DNA of 64,000 nucleotides. Origin: Nocardioides phosphati (GTDB lineage: Bacteria; Actinomycetota; Actinomycetes; Propionibacteriales; Nocardioidaceae). Numbering within the stretch: the first letter of the stretch is position 1; every line of letters starts with the position of its first letter. This document shows, piece after piece, positions 1 to 8,885 of the stretch. The notes beneath the pieces were generated by a model. It had not been told where the DNA came from. It saw only the letters and a program-made list of their open reading frames with translations, and searched no databases. The stretch lies in the NCBI RefSeq assembly GCF_014646375.1, contig NZ_BMNI01000001.1, positions 827,949 to 891,948 on the forward strand. Reading direction: 5' to 3'. The position numbers and the translations under genes were made by a program.

Positions 1-507
1 GGAGGCGTGGAGGGTCGCCTGCACCCCGGACCAGGTCGCGGCGGGAGGCTCGGTGAGCAGCAGCGTGCAGCCGCGCTCGCGCAGCCGTGCGGTGAGCCGC
101 GAGGCCTCGGTCGGCGCCAGCCGGACCGGGCGGGCCAGCACCACCGGCACGATCTCGGCGAGCGCGGCGACGACGGTCGCCCACTGCTCGCCCGGCGCCG
201 GGACGAGGAGGGTCCGCTCCAGGTCGAGCCCCATCCGCGCGGCCACCTCGAGCCCCAACCCGGGGAGTCCCACGACCGCGCTCCAGGCCCCCTGCGAGCA
301 GGCCTCGGCGAGCAGCACGAGGGCCAGGGTCAGCGACCCCGTCACGGCGTACGTCGCGCCGGCGCGCAGGCCGGTCGGGAAGGCGGACCGCAGCGGCTCG
401 GGCACCCCGAAGCCCGTCACGTCACCGGGGGCCCCGGCCCCCTCCAGCCGCTGGATCCGGGCGCGCAGGGCCGCCAGGTCGGGGGCCAGGTCGAGGGCTG
501 CGGTCAC
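1..507 (-). CDS. ImuA'-like SOS mutagenesis protein, partial (3' end outside window)
   Basis: Reading the minus strand from a GTG at 507 gives an uninterrupted 169-residue N-terminal fragment that runs off the left edge. It begins VTAALDLAPDLAALRARIQR and contains a LPGLGLEVAARMGLDLER segment followed by LLVPAPGEQW, which resembles the RecA-like ImuA' proteins of actinobacteria. ImuA' works with ImuB and the error-prone polymerase DnaE2 in damage-induced mutagenesis; those genes would be expected further left, outside the window. A perfect LexA-type box lies 11 bases upstream, which strongly supports an SOS role. The start is uncertain: GTG 507 has GGAGGG directly abutting it, while an in-frame ATG at 537 lies inside the LexA box. 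Family assignment rests on recognition of fragments, without a search. Confidence 0.6.
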   Translation of the reverse strand, partial: MTAALDLAPDLAALRARIQRLEGAGAPGDVTGFGVPEPLRSAFPTGLRAGATYAVTGSLTLALVLLAEACSQGAWSAVVGLPGLGLEVAARMGLDLERTLLVPAPGEQWATVVAALAEIVPVVLARPVRLAPTEASRLTARLRERGCTLLLTEPPAATWSGVQATLHAS

Positions 508-517
508 CCCTCCATGT

Positions 518-533
518 TCGAACAGATGTTCGA
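518..533. promoter_or_regulatory. LexA (SOS) box
   Basis: The 16 bases read TCGAAC-AGAT-GTTCGA, an exact match to the actinobacterial SOS box TCGAAC-N4-GTTCGA. It sits just upstream of the minus-strand ImuA'-like gene and about 85 bases before the plus-strand TetR gene, so the ImuA' gene is the natural target. Confidence 0.88.
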
Positions 534-618
534 ACATGTCAATCGGGCCGTTTCCCCACGGAGGCGGGTGAGGGGCCTCTAGATTTGTCCGGATCCGACG
601 GCTCAGGAGGGGGCTCGC

Positions 619-1206
619 ATGGGCGCTGCACGCGCGGGTGACCGCCGGGTCCAGTTGGCGCAGGCTGCCCTCGAGGTGCTCAGCGAGAGCGGCTACGCCA
701 ACACCGGTGTGCGCGACATCGCCCAGCGCTCGCAGTACTCCCACGGGGTCCTGCACTACTACTTCAAGGACAAGTCCGCCCTCATCCTCGAGGCGATCCA
801 GCTCTTCAAGACGACGTGCGTCGGCCGCTACGACGCCGCGCTCGAGGAGGCCACCACACCCGATGCCGTGCTCGCCGCGCTCGGCGAGCGGCTCACTCAC
901 TCCATCGAGGTCGACGGCAGCGCCCACCGGCTCTGGTACGACGTCCGCACCCAGGGCTGGTTCGGCGTCGTCGACGGTGCCGAGCTGGCCGCGGTCGATG
1001 CCCTGCTCGAGGCGATGGTGCTCCGCTTCGTCGACACCTACGCCCGGCTCGCCGGCGTCCGGCTCCGGGTCGAGGGCGCCACGGCGTACGCGCTGGTCGA
1101 CGGCCTCTTCCAGCGCGCCCTGCAGGACCACTTCCAGGGCGATCCGTACGCCGCGAGCACGCTCGTCGCGCGCCTGCGCGAGGCGCTGCCGCTGCTGCTC
1201 TCCTGA
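619..1206 (+). CDS. TetR/AcrR family transcriptional regulator
   Basis: The 195-residue protein has an N-terminal TetR helix-turn-helix at about residues 10-55, including GYANTGVRDIAQRSQYSHG and the typical LHYYFKDKSALILEAI stretch. The C-terminal part is the variable ligand/dimerisation domain. The ATG at 619 is preceded by a strong AGGAGG. It lies 36 bases upstream of a short-chain dehydrogenase gene on the same strand and may control it, although that gene also has its own promoter-like hexamer. The ligand cannot be deduced from the sequence. Confidence 0.88.
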   Translation: MGAARAGDRRVQLAQAALEVLSESGYANTGVRDIAQRSQYSHGVLHYYFKDKSALILEAIQLFKTTCVGRYDAALEEATTPDAVLAALGERLTHSIEVDGSAHRLWYDVRTQGWFGVVDGAELAAVDALLEAMVLRFVDTYARLAGVRLRVEGATAYALVDGLFQRALQDHFQGDPYAASTLVARLREALPLLLS

Positions 1207-1242
1207 GCCGGCCGGTGCCCGGGGCGGGGCTAGAGTCCGCGC

Positions 1243-2076
1243 ATGCCTACCGTCCTCGTCACCGGTGCCTCACGCGGCATCGGCCGCACCACGTCCCTGC
1301 GCCTCGCCTCAGCCGGCTGGGACGTCATCGCCGGCGTCCGCCGTGAGGAGGACGGCGCCGCGCTCGCCGCCCTCGACGCGCGGATCACCCCCGTCCTCCT
1401 CGACATCACCGACGCCGACCAGGTCGCCCGTGTCGCGGCGTCCGTCCCGGCCCTCGACGCGCTCGTCAACAACGCCGGCGTCGCGAAGCTCGGACCGCTC
1501 GAGGGGATGACCCTGGAGACCCTCCGGGAGCAGCTGGAGATCAACCTCGTCGGCCAGGTCGCCGTCACCCAGGCGCTGCTGCCGCAGCTGCGTGCGGCGC
1601 AGGGCCGGATCGTCTTCACCTCCTCGCTGAGCGGGCGGGTGGCGACGCCATTGACGGGTGCCTACAACGCCTCGAAGTTCGCCCTCGAGGCAGCCGCCGA
1701 CGCGCTCCGCATGGAGCTGCGGCCGTGGGGCATCCGGGTCTCGCTCGTGGAGCCCGCGCAGGTCTCCACCGACATCTGGCACCACGCCGAGGCCGACCTC
1801 GACGCCGCGATCGACGCGATGCGCCCCGGCACGGAGGAGCTCTACGCCCCGCACCTGGCCGGCTTCCGCAAGATGATCCCGCTCTCGCAGAAGCTCGCGG
1901 TCCCGGCCGACCACGTGGCGAAGGCGATCGAGAAGGCGGTCACCGCCCGCCGTCCCCGCGCCCGGTACGTCGTGGGGTTCGGCCCCAAGGCCCAGGTCGC
2001 GCTGAGTGCGACCACGCCGACCCCGGTGCTCGACGCCGTGCTGCGCAAGGCGACCGGCGTACCGACGAAGGCCTGA
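1243..2076 (+). CDS. Short-chain dehydrogenase/reductase (SDR) family oxidoreductase
   Basis: A 277-residue classical-type SDR, an NAD(P)-dependent oxidoreductase of unknown substrate. Visible motifs are the Rossmann TGASRGIG at residues 7-14, NNAG at 76-79, the catalytic serine near 128 and the YNASK active-site motif at 141-145. It has no signal peptide and should be cytosolic. The ATG at 1243 has no ribosome binding site; TAGAGT at 1231-1236 ends six bases before it, which suggests a leaderless transcript. It follows a TetR gene and is closed by a long hairpin at 2081-2125. Confidence 0.9.
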   Translation: MPTVLVTGASRGIGRTTSLRLASAGWDVIAGVRREEDGAALAALDARITPVLLDITDADQVARVAASVPALDALVNNAGVAKLGPLEGMTLETLREQLEINLVGQVAVTQALLPQLRAAQGRIVFTSSLSGRVATPLTGAYNASKFALEAAADALRMELRPWGIRVSLVEPAQVSTDIWHHAEADLDAAIDAMRPGTEELYAPHLAGFRKMIPLSQKLAVPADHVAKAIEKAVTARRPRARYVVGFGPKAQVALSATTPTPVLDAVLRKATGVPTKA

Positions 2077-2080
2077 CAAC

Positions 2081-2125
2081 GCAGCGAGACCCGGGTCTGG
2101 ACGAACCAGGCCCGGGTCTCGCTGC
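2081..2125. terminator. Bidirectional hairpin terminator between convergent genes
   Basis: A 15-base-pair perfect stem (GCAGCGAGACCCGGG with its complement at 2111-2125) continues, after one mismatch, into CTGG/CCAG around an ACGAA loop. It lies between the stop of the plus-strand SDR gene and the stop of the minus-strand anchor-protein gene, so it can end transcription from both sides. Only a short T tract follows. Confidence 0.75.
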
Positions 2126-2133
2126 TTACCGGA

Positions 2134-3081
2134 TCAGCACTTCATGTGGATCCGCGAGTTGCCGAAGCTGAGCCGCGGGCCACCGTTCGGCCCGAGGACC
2201 GCCATGCTCAGGGCGGAGAGCTCCATCGACCCGTCGCTCCCGTCAGCGCACTGGCTGCGACGCTGGTGGTTGACCTGGATCGAGAAGGCGTTGTCCATGA
2301 CCTGGAGCACCGGGTCGACCGCCCTGCGGACCGGGATCGTGATGATGCCGGTCTTGATGTCGTCGACGGCGAGCGCGAAGAGCTGGTGCCCGGCGTCGCT
2401 GAGCAGGAAGTCCCGGGCGGGGACGACCAGCGACTTGACGATCGGGTTGGCCACCACGACGGCTGCCAGGAGCGTCTTGCAGAGGAGCCCGCCCGTGACG
2501 CCGACCGGCGTGCACGTCGGTGCCGTCGTGTCGCCCATCAGGTTGACGCTCCACGTGGTGGTCGCGCTCTGGCCTGCCAGCGGGTTGAGGACCGCCGTCA
2601 GGTCGACCGTGACGCTGGCGAGAGCACCCTGCGCGGCGCCGATGACGATCGTCGCGACCTCCTCCATGAGGTCGTGGACCGTCTCGGCGATCATCGGGTA
2701 GATCTCGTCGTCGATCAGCTCGGTGTTCGGGTTCTGGCCGTTGAGGCCGGTCGGGTCACCCGGACGGACCTGCTGGGCGGGCAGGAGCGGACCGTCGACC
2801 GTCTCCTCGCCGTGCAGTGCCTGGTCGAGGCGCACGGTGGCCTTGCCGGTGGAGAAGTCGACCGTCAGGACCTTGTTCTTCGTGGTGATCGGCTTGGCCA
2901 GGATCGCCTTGAAGATCTTGTCCTGCATCTGCGAGCGCACCCGCGCCGTGACCTGGGTGCCACCCGGCAGGGCCGAGGTCAGCTTGGTCAGGTCGAGAAG
3001 CGAGTTGACCTTCTGCTCGACGACCCGGTCGATCGCACCGGCACCGTCGTAGAGCTGCGACGAGGCCTGCTGGATGGCCGG
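2134..3081 (-). pseudogene. C-terminal half of second repeat of choice-of-anchor G-like protein, downstream of in-frame amber codon
   Basis: This segment is in the same frame as the upstream gene and carries on its second repeat without any further stop. It aligns with the first repeat: YDGAGAIDRVVEQKVNSLLD matches YDAAGRMQTAFEGKVNDLID, and PLLPAQQVRPGDPTGLN matches PLLPAQDVRPGDPTGLN. Codon choice is as GC-biased as in neighbouring genes, so decay looks recent or absent. As written it can be made only by readthrough of the TAG at 3082-3084 or by internal initiation; an ATG with no obvious ribosome site lies at 2928. No LPXTG motif or membrane anchor is visible at its C-terminus. It could equally be a broken gene or a sequencing error. 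Confidence 0.6.
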
Positions 3082-5208
3082 CTAGTGCAGGTCGAGGTCG
3101 GCCTGCGCGATGCGGTAGCGACCCGGTCCGCCGACACCGTCGGGGTCGGTGAACCGGCCGTCGACCGCCTGCAGCTCCGAGCCACCGATGCCCAGCTTGA
3201 GCAGGAGCTGGTCGACCGCGAGGTCGCTCAGCCCGCTGGCGCCGGCCTTGCGCAGCACCGACAGGACGTCGATGGTGGCGGGGTCGAACGTCGTGCCGTC
3301 GAGGCTGTCGAGCTCGATCGAGCCGTCGGCTCCGGCAGCGCCCGTGATGGCCCGGCCGTCGTTCGGCGTGGTCGCCGTCGACTCCGAGAGCATCGTGGCC
3401 AGCTGGCCGTAGTTGATGAACTGGTCGAGCGGGATGTCCGCCCCGCCCAGCTTGATCGTGCGGGTGTTGAGGACGCTCGGGTCGACGCCGCCCTGGTTGG
3501 GGCCGGGGTTGGTGCCCGGGTCTGCCTCGGAGTAGCCCTCCTCGGCGAGCGGCTGGTTGCCGCCGACGCTCACGACGCTCGCCTGGACCATCGGGGTGCA
3601 GGCGGCCACGCGGCTGCCGGCGTTGCCGAGGTTGAGCACGGCGCCGTTGGCGTTGCGCAGCACGGCCAGGCTGACGGCCGAGACGCGGAGCCGGTTGATG
3701 CCCTTGGTGCCGTCGGCCATCGTGCAGGTCCGGGTCTCCTGGTGGTTGACCTGCAGCGAGACGACCTTCGCGAGGACGTCGAGGAACGGCGCGACCGCGT
3801 TGCGGAGCGGGACGGTGATCATGCCCGTCTTCAGGTCGTCGACCGCCAGCCGGAAGAGCTGGTCGGCGTTGTCAGCCGTCCAGTAGTCGTACGCCGCCTT
3901 GAGCGGGTCGGCCCACGTCGTCGCCTTCACGACGCCGGTCTGGGCGTCGCAGAGCGCCGGTCCGTTCGGGCCCGTGGCGACGCAGCTCGGGGCCTTCGTG
4001 GTGGTGCCGCGCAGGGTCGTCGACCACGTCGTGACCGCGCTGTTGTCGGCGTCGGGCTTCGTGGTGGCGGTCCAGTCGACCGTGGTGGAGTCGAGGGAGC
4101 CCACGACGACGCCGGCGGCGATGTTGTAGACCTCGTCCATCAGGTCGTGGATCGACTCGGCGACCATCGGGTAGATCTCGTCGTCGACGATCTCGGTGTT
4201 CGGGTTCTGGTTGTTGAGGCCGGTCGGGTCACCCGGGCGGACGTCCTGGGCCGGCAGCAGCGGACCGTCGACGGTCTCCTGGCCGTGGAGGACCTGGTCC
4301 AGGTGGATGGTCATGACGCCGGTCGAGAAGTCGACGGTGATGATGTGGTTCTTCGTGGTGATGGGCTGGGCGAGGATCGCCTTCATCACCTTGTCCTGGA
4401 AGTTCGCGTGGACGTCGGCGTCGACTGTCGTGCCGGCCGGGAAGCGGCTGGCGACCGCACCCTTGTCGATGAGGTCGTTGACCTTGCCCTCGAACGCCGT
4501 CTGCATGCGACCGGCCGCGTCGTACAGCGTCGCGGAGGCGCCCTTCACGACGGGGGAGCCGAGGTCCAGGTCGGCCTGCCCGACGCGGTAGCGGCCGGGG
4601 CCGCCGACGCCGTCGGGGTCGAGGAAGTCGCCGCCCTTGGCGATCACCTCGGCTCCGCCGATGCCGAGCCGGAGGTCGGCCTTGTTGACCAGGCTGTCCG
4701 TGAGTCCGGAGACCCCCACCTTCTTCAGGACGGACAGCAGGTCGACGGTGACGGGTGCGAAGCCGCCGTCGGCGCGGTCGAGCTGGATCGAGCCGTCGCT
4801 CGAGAGGGTGCCCGAGATCGAGCGGGCGTCGAACGGCGTGGTGGCCGCCGACTCCGAGTAGAGGGCTCCGGCCTGGCCGAAGTCGATGAAGTCGGACAGG
4901 GGTACGTCGACCCCCGCGATCTTGATGGTGGCCCGGCCGAGGGCGGTGGCGTTGAGGCCACTGCGGTTCGGTCCGGGGTTGGTCTCCGAGGAGGCCTCGG
5001 AGGAGGCGGCCGAGGCGATCGGCAGTGAGCCGATGCCCGACTCGAAGACACTGGCGGAGGCCCCGCCGGGCTCATCGGCGCCGGCGGCCTGGGCGGCCGG
5101 CATGACAGGAATGACAACTGCGAGAGCGCCGGCCGCGGTGATGGCCAGCCCCTTCTTCCAGTTGCCGGCGACGCCCGAGCGGCGCGCCGTTGCAGACAGA
5201 TCGAACAT
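3082..5208 (-). CDS. Secreted choice-of-anchor G-like repeat protein, truncated by amber stop
   Basis: The 708-residue product starts at the ATG at 5208, preceded by GGGGAG; longer upstream starts lack such a site. Residues 1-41 form a signal peptide with twin lysines, a hydrophobic core and cleavage after AQA. The mature protein has two long tandem repeats, about 76-565 and 566 onward, each starting with TNPGPN and containing GRATIKIAGVDVPL-like and DPDGVGGPGRYR segments. The overall look (GQAGAL, YRVGQADLDL) resembles choice-of-anchor G surface proteins of actinobacteria. The second repeat stops at TAG 3082-3084 where repeat 1 has Ser218; a single C-to-A change from TCG would create it. Function is unknown, probably cell-surface or extracellular. 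Confidence 0.68.
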   Translation of the reverse strand: MFDLSATARRSGVAGNWKKGLAITAAGALAVVIPVMPAAQAAGADEPGGASASVFESGIGSLPIASAASSEASSETNPGPNRSGLNATALGRATIKIAGVDVPLSDFIDFGQAGALYSESAATTPFDARSISGTLSSDGSIQLDRADGGFAPVTVDLLSVLKKVGVSGLTDSLVNKADLRLGIGGAEVIAKGGDFLDPDGVGGPGRYRVGQADLDLGSPVVKGASATLYDAAGRMQTAFEGKVNDLIDKGAVASRFPAGTTVDADVHANFQDKVMKAILAQPITTKNHIITVDFSTGVMTIHLDQVLHGQETVDGPLLPAQDVRPGDPTGLNNQNPNTEIVDDEIYPMVAESIHDLMDEVYNIAAGVVVGSLDSTTVDWTATTKPDADNSAVTTWSTTLRGTTTKAPSCVATGPNGPALCDAQTGVVKATTWADPLKAAYDYWTADNADQLFRLAVDDLKTGMITVPLRNAVAPFLDVLAKVVSLQVNHQETRTCTMADGTKGINRLRVSAVSLAVLRNANGAVLNLGNAGSRVAACTPMVQASVVSVGGNQPLAEEGYSEADPGTNPGPNQGGVDPSVLNTRTIKLGGADIPLDQFINYGQLATMLSESTATTPNDGRAITGAAGADGSIELDSLDGTTFDPATIDVLSVLRKAGASGLSDLAVDQLLLKLGIGGSELQAVDGRFTDPDGVGGPGRYRIAQADLDLH

Positions 5209-5296
5209 GCTCTCCCCTTCGCTTGAACCCCATGAATGCGAAACAGACGGCATGGAAGGGAGACCCGAGAACACGCCCCACCGTGACCTGGGTAAC

Positions 5297-5325
5297 ACTC
5301 AATTGCCGTCGGGGTGCGCTGTCAA
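5297..5325 (-). promoter_or_regulatory. Candidate promoter of the secreted repeat-protein gene
   Basis: On the minus strand a consensus -35 TTGACA (5325-5320) is followed after 17 bases by TTGAGT (5302-5297), a weak -10. It would give a 5' leader of roughly 80 bases ahead of the ATG at 5208. The rest of the 5209-5448 gap holds only the leuS promoter; I see no other gene or RNA structure there. Confidence 0.45.
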
Positions 5326-5448
5326 CGGTTACTGGGGAGTACCGATCTGCAGCAGTCGATCTGAGCGGAACAATCCGCTTCCGCCGCCCAAGTGGTCCAG
5401 ACCGATCGGGGCGGGAATGACGATGCGGCTCCGGTAGGATCGCGCGTC

Positions 5449-7902
5449 GTGTCGACACCTGCGCAGAGCCCCGAGAACCCGTCCGGACCGGACGCCACGA
5501 CGTACGACGTCGAGGCGGTCCAGGCGAAGTGGCTGGAGCGCTGGGACGGGCTCGACCTCTTCCGCGCGGACGACGCGGTGGCGCTGGCCGGCGAGAAGCC
5601 GACGTACTACGCGCTGACGATGTTCCCGTACCCGTCCGGCGACCTGCACATGGGTCACGCCGAGGTGATGGCGCTGCACGACGTCGTGGCGCGCTACAAG
5701 AAGTTCCGTGGCTTCGAGGTGCTCAACCCGATGGGCTGGGACTCCTTCGGCCTCCCGGCGGAGAACGCCGCGATCAAGCGCGACGAGCACCCCTCGGCGT
5801 ACACCTACGCGAACATCGAGACGCAGTACGAGTCGTTCCGCAAGTACGGCCTGGCGTTCGACTGGTCGCGCCGCCTGCACACCTCCGACCCGGAGTACTA
5901 CAAGTGGACGCAGTGGCTCTTCCTCAAGCTCCGTGAGCAGGGCCTGGCCTACCGCAAGAACTCCCCGGTCAACTGGTGCCCCAACGACCAGACCGTGCTC
6001 GCCAACGAGCAGGTCCTGGCCGACGGCACCTGCGAGCGCTGTGGCGCGGAGGTGACCAAGAAGGAGCTCACGCAGTGGTACTTCAAGACCACGCACTACG
6101 CGCAGGAGCTCCTCGACTGCCTCGACGACATGCAGGACACCTGGATCCCCAAGGTCCTCAACGCCCAGCGCAACTGGATCGGCCGTTCCGAGGGTGCCCA
6201 CGTCTCCTTCGACGTCGTCGACCCCTCCGGGCGCACGCTCGAGCCGATCAAGGTCTTCACGACGCGCCCTGACACGCTGCCCGGCGCGACGTTCATGGTC
6301 GTCGCCGCCGACGCGAAGCTCGCCGCCTCGCTGGTCACCGACGAGCAGCGCCCGGCCCTCGAGGCCTACCTCGACGAGGTCAAGAAGGCCTCCGACATCG
6401 ACCGCCTCGCGACCGACCGGCCCAAGACCGGCGTCGACCTCGGCGTGAGCGCGACCAACCCGCTGACCGGCGAGCAGGTCCCGGTCTGGGCCTCCGACTA
6501 CGTGCTGGCCGACTACGGCACCGGCGCGATCATGGCCGTCCCGGCGCACGACGAGCGAGACCGCGAGTTCGCGGAGAAGTTCGGCCTCCCGGTCGTCGAG
6601 GTGTACGCCGAGGACGCGGCGTACGACAAGGCGGCGGAGATCTCCGCGGCGATCGCCAAGATCGAGGAGAGCGGCCACGGCGAGGGCACGATCAACTACC
6701 GCCTGCGCGACTGGCTGCTCTCGCGCCAGCGCTACTGGGGTGCGCCGATCCCGATCATCCACTGCCCGGTCGACGGCGAGGTGCCGGTGCCCGACGACCA
6801 GCTGCCGGTGCTGCTGCCCGAGCTGACCGGTGCCCAGCTGAAGCCCAAGGGCACCTCGCCCCTCGGCGCCGCGACCGAGTGGGTCAACGTCGCCTGCCCG
6901 ACCTGTGGCGGCCCCGCGCAGCGCGACACCGACACCATGGACACGTTCGTCGACTCGTCCTGGTACTTCTTCCGCTACCTGTCGCCCAACGACGACACCC
7001 AGGCCTTCGACCCGGCGCTCGCCGAGGCGTGGGGCCCGGTCGACTTCTACCTCGGTGGCGACGAGCACGCGGTGCTGCACCTGCTCTACGCGCGGTTCTT
7101 CACCAAGGCGCTGCGCGACATGGGCCTGATCACCTGGGACGAGCCGTTCACGTCGTACCTCTCGCAGGGCAAGGTGATCAACAACGGCAAGAAGATGTCG
7201 AAGTCGCTCGGCAACGGCATCAACCTCGGCGAGCAGATCGACAAGTACGGCGTCGACGCCGTGCGGCTCACCCTGGTCTTCGCCTCCCCGCCGGAGGACA
7301 ACATCGACTGGGCCGACGTGTCGCCCGAGGCGTCGCTGAAGTTCATCAAGCGGGCCTGGCGCCTGGCCGGCGACGTGACCTCCGAGGTCGGCGCCGACGC
7401 GTCGACGGGTGACGTCGCGCTGCGCCGCGTCACGCACAAGACCGTCCACGAGTGCTCCGACCTGCTGGAGCGCCACCGCTTCAACGTCGTCGTCGCGCGC
7501 ACGATGGAACTCGTCAACGCCACCCGCAAGGCGATCGACTCCGGCTGCGGTCCGGCCGACGCCGCGGTGCGCGAGGCCACCGAGACCGTCGCGATCCTCC
7601 TCTCCCTCGTCACGCCGTACGCCGCGGAGGAGATGTGGGAGCTGCTCGGCCACGACACCTCGGTCTCGCTCGCCGCGTGGCCGACCGTCGACGAGGCGCT
7701 GCTGGTCGACGACACGGTGACGGCCGTCGTCCAGATCCAGGGCAAGGTCCGGGGTCGTCTCGAGGTCGCTCCGTCGATCTCCGAGGCCGACCTCGAGGCG
7801 GCTGCGCTGGCTGACCCGAACGTCCAGCGCGCGCTCGAGGGCAAGACGGTCCGCAAGGTGATCGTCCGCGCCCCGAAGCTGGTCAACATCGTCGCGGGTT
7901 GA
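5449..7902 (+). CDS. leuS: Leucyl-tRNA synthetase
   Basis: An 817-residue class I synthetase that charges tRNA-Leu with leucine in the cytosol. The HIGH-type signature is HMGH at about residues 67-70 and the KMSKS loop is [10 protein letters not shown] near residue 582. The WCP/CERCG cysteine motifs and the CP1 editing domain lie between them, and the anticodon-binding and C-terminal domains follow. The GTG at 5449 is chosen because TAGGAT (5435-5440) sits eight bases upstream, as in leaderless genes; an in-frame GTG at 5392 has no such support. It heads the conserved leuS-degV-comEA-comEC-holA order. Confidence 0.96.
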   Translation: MSTPAQSPENPSGPDATTYDVEAVQAKWLERWDGLDLFRADDAVALAGEKPTYYALTMFPYPSGDLHMGHAEVMALHDVVARYKKFRGFEVLNPMGWDSFGLPAENAAIKRDEHPSAYTYANIETQYESFRKYGLAFDWSRRLHTSDPEYYKWTQWLFLKLREQGLAYRKNSPVNWCPNDQTVLANEQVLADGTCERCGAEVTKKELTQWYFKTTHYAQELLDCLDDMQDTWIPKVLNAQRNWIGRSEGAHVSFDVVDPSGRTLEPIKVFTTRPDTLPGATFMVVAADAKLAASLVTDEQRPALEAYLDEVKKASDIDRLATDRPKTGVDLGVSATNPLTGEQVPVWASDYVLADYGTGAIMAVPAHDERDREFAEKFGLPVVEVYAEDAAYDKAAEISAAIAKIEESGHGEGTINYRLRDWLLSRQRYWGAPIPIIHCPVDGEVPVPDDQLPVLLPELTGAQLKPKGTSPLGAATEWVNVACPTCGGPAQRDTDTMDTFVDSSWYFFRYLSPNDDTQAFDPALAEAWGPVDFYLGGDEHAVLHLLYARFFTKALRDMGLITWDEPFTSYLSQGKVINNGKKMSKSLGNGINLGEQIDKYGVDAVRLTLVFASPPEDNIDWADVSPEASLKFIKRAWRLAGDVTSEVGADASTGDVALRRVTHKTVHECSDLLERHRFNVVVARTMELVNATRKAIDSGCGPADAAVREATETVAILLSLVTPYAAEEMWELLGHDTSVSLAAWPTVDEALLVDDTVTAVVQIQGKVRGRLEVAPSISEADLEAAALADPNVQRALEGKTVRKVIVRAPKLVNIVAG

Positions 7903-7921
7903 CCCGCGATATCGTCGGGGA

Positions 7922-8818
7922 ATGGCAGAGCGGAAGGACCGGCGGATCGCGCTGGTCACGGACTCCACGGCGTCGCTGACGGCCGAGTGCGTGGCTGAGC
8001 TCGGTGTCACCGTCGTGCCGGTCCAGGTGATCATCGGAGCGACCGTCTACGACGACGAGATCGCGACCCCCGAGATGGTCGCCACCGCCCTGAAGGAGTG
8101 GACGCCGGTCTCGACCTCGCGGCCCAACCCCTCGACGTTCCTCGAGGCCTACGAGAAGGCCGCGGCTGATGGTGCGACCGAGGTGCTCTCGATCCACCTG
8201 TCCGGCGAGCTGAGCGGCACGGTCGAGTCGGCCCGCCTCGCCGCCCGTGAGGCCGGCGACAAGGGCATCAAGGTCACCGTCGTCGACAGCCGGCAGTCCG
8301 CCTTCGCGCTGGGCTACGCGGTCTGCGCCGCGGCTGCCGTCCTCGCCGAGGGCGGCTCGGTGCGCAAGGCGGTCAAGGCGGCCGAGCGGGTCAGCGAGGC
8401 GTCGCGCACGATCTTCTACGTCGACACGCTGGAGTACCTCCGCCGCGGCGGGCGCGTCACCACCGTGGCTGCCCTGCTCGGCGGTGCGCTCGCGGTGAAG
8501 CCCCTGCTCCACGTGCACGAGGGCCGCATCGAGACGCTCGAGAAGGTCCGCACGGCCGGCAAGGCGCTGGCCCGTGTGGAGGAGCTCACCGTGGCCCACG
8601 CGGCCGCGCTCGCCGAGTCGTTCGGCTCCGACGTCCGGGTCCAGGTGACGATCGGCCACCTGGCCAGCCCCGAGCGTGCGGCCGTGCTGGCCGACCGGAT
8701 CAGCCACCGCCTGGGCGACCAGCTCGCGGGTGAGGTCCACGTGGGCGAGATCGGTGCCGTCCTCGGCGCCCACGTCGGTCCCGGCATGATCGCCGCCGTC
8801 ATCGCCCCCGCTCACTGA
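7922..8818 (+). CDS. DegV family fatty-acid-binding protein
   Basis: The 298-residue protein begins with the DegV hallmark ALVTDSTASL and contains TSRPNPSTFLEAYEKA, SIHLSGELSGTVESAR and YLRRGGR, all typical of DegV proteins. These bind a single fatty acid and in Firmicutes FakB members present it to fatty-acid kinase; whether that applies here is not shown. The ATG at 7922 is preceded by TATCGT (7910-7915) with a six-base spacer. It lies 19 bases after leuS and upstream of comEA, a common actinobacterial arrangement. Confidence 0.9.
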   Translation: MAERKDRRIALVTDSTASLTAECVAELGVTVVPVQVIIGATVYDDEIATPEMVATALKEWTPVSTSRPNPSTFLEAYEKAAADGATEVLSIHLSGELSGTVESARLAAREAGDKGIKVTVVDSRQSAFALGYAVCAAAAVLAEGGSVRKAVKAAERVSEASRTIFYVDTLEYLRRGGRVTTVAALLGGALAVKPLLHVHEGRIETLEKVRTAGKALARVEELTVAHAAALAESFGSDVRVQVTIGHLASPERAAVLADRISHRLGDQLAGEVHVGEIGAVLGAHVGPGMIAAVIAPAH

Positions 8819-8885
8819 GCGGGTTGTCCACAGGCCTGCCGCACGCCGGTTGGCGGGGTCTCCGTCGCTGCCTAGCGTCAGCGCC

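Noticed and set aside
2146..5028. 960-residue plus-strand open frame opposite the secreted repeat protein
   Set aside because: It is the antisense mirror of a GC-rich gene (Asp/Val/Arg/Gly-rich, no domain), while the minus strand has a signal peptide, repeats and conserved motifs.
5209..5448. Possible riboswitch or T-box before leuS or the secreted protein
   Set aside because: No conserved T-box sequence or riboswitch core could be recognised; the leuS promoter is leaderless, which leaves no room for one.
5329..8034. 901-residue minus-strand open frame opposite leuS
   Set aside because: Low-complexity mirror composition with no motif; leuS on the other strand is unmistakable.
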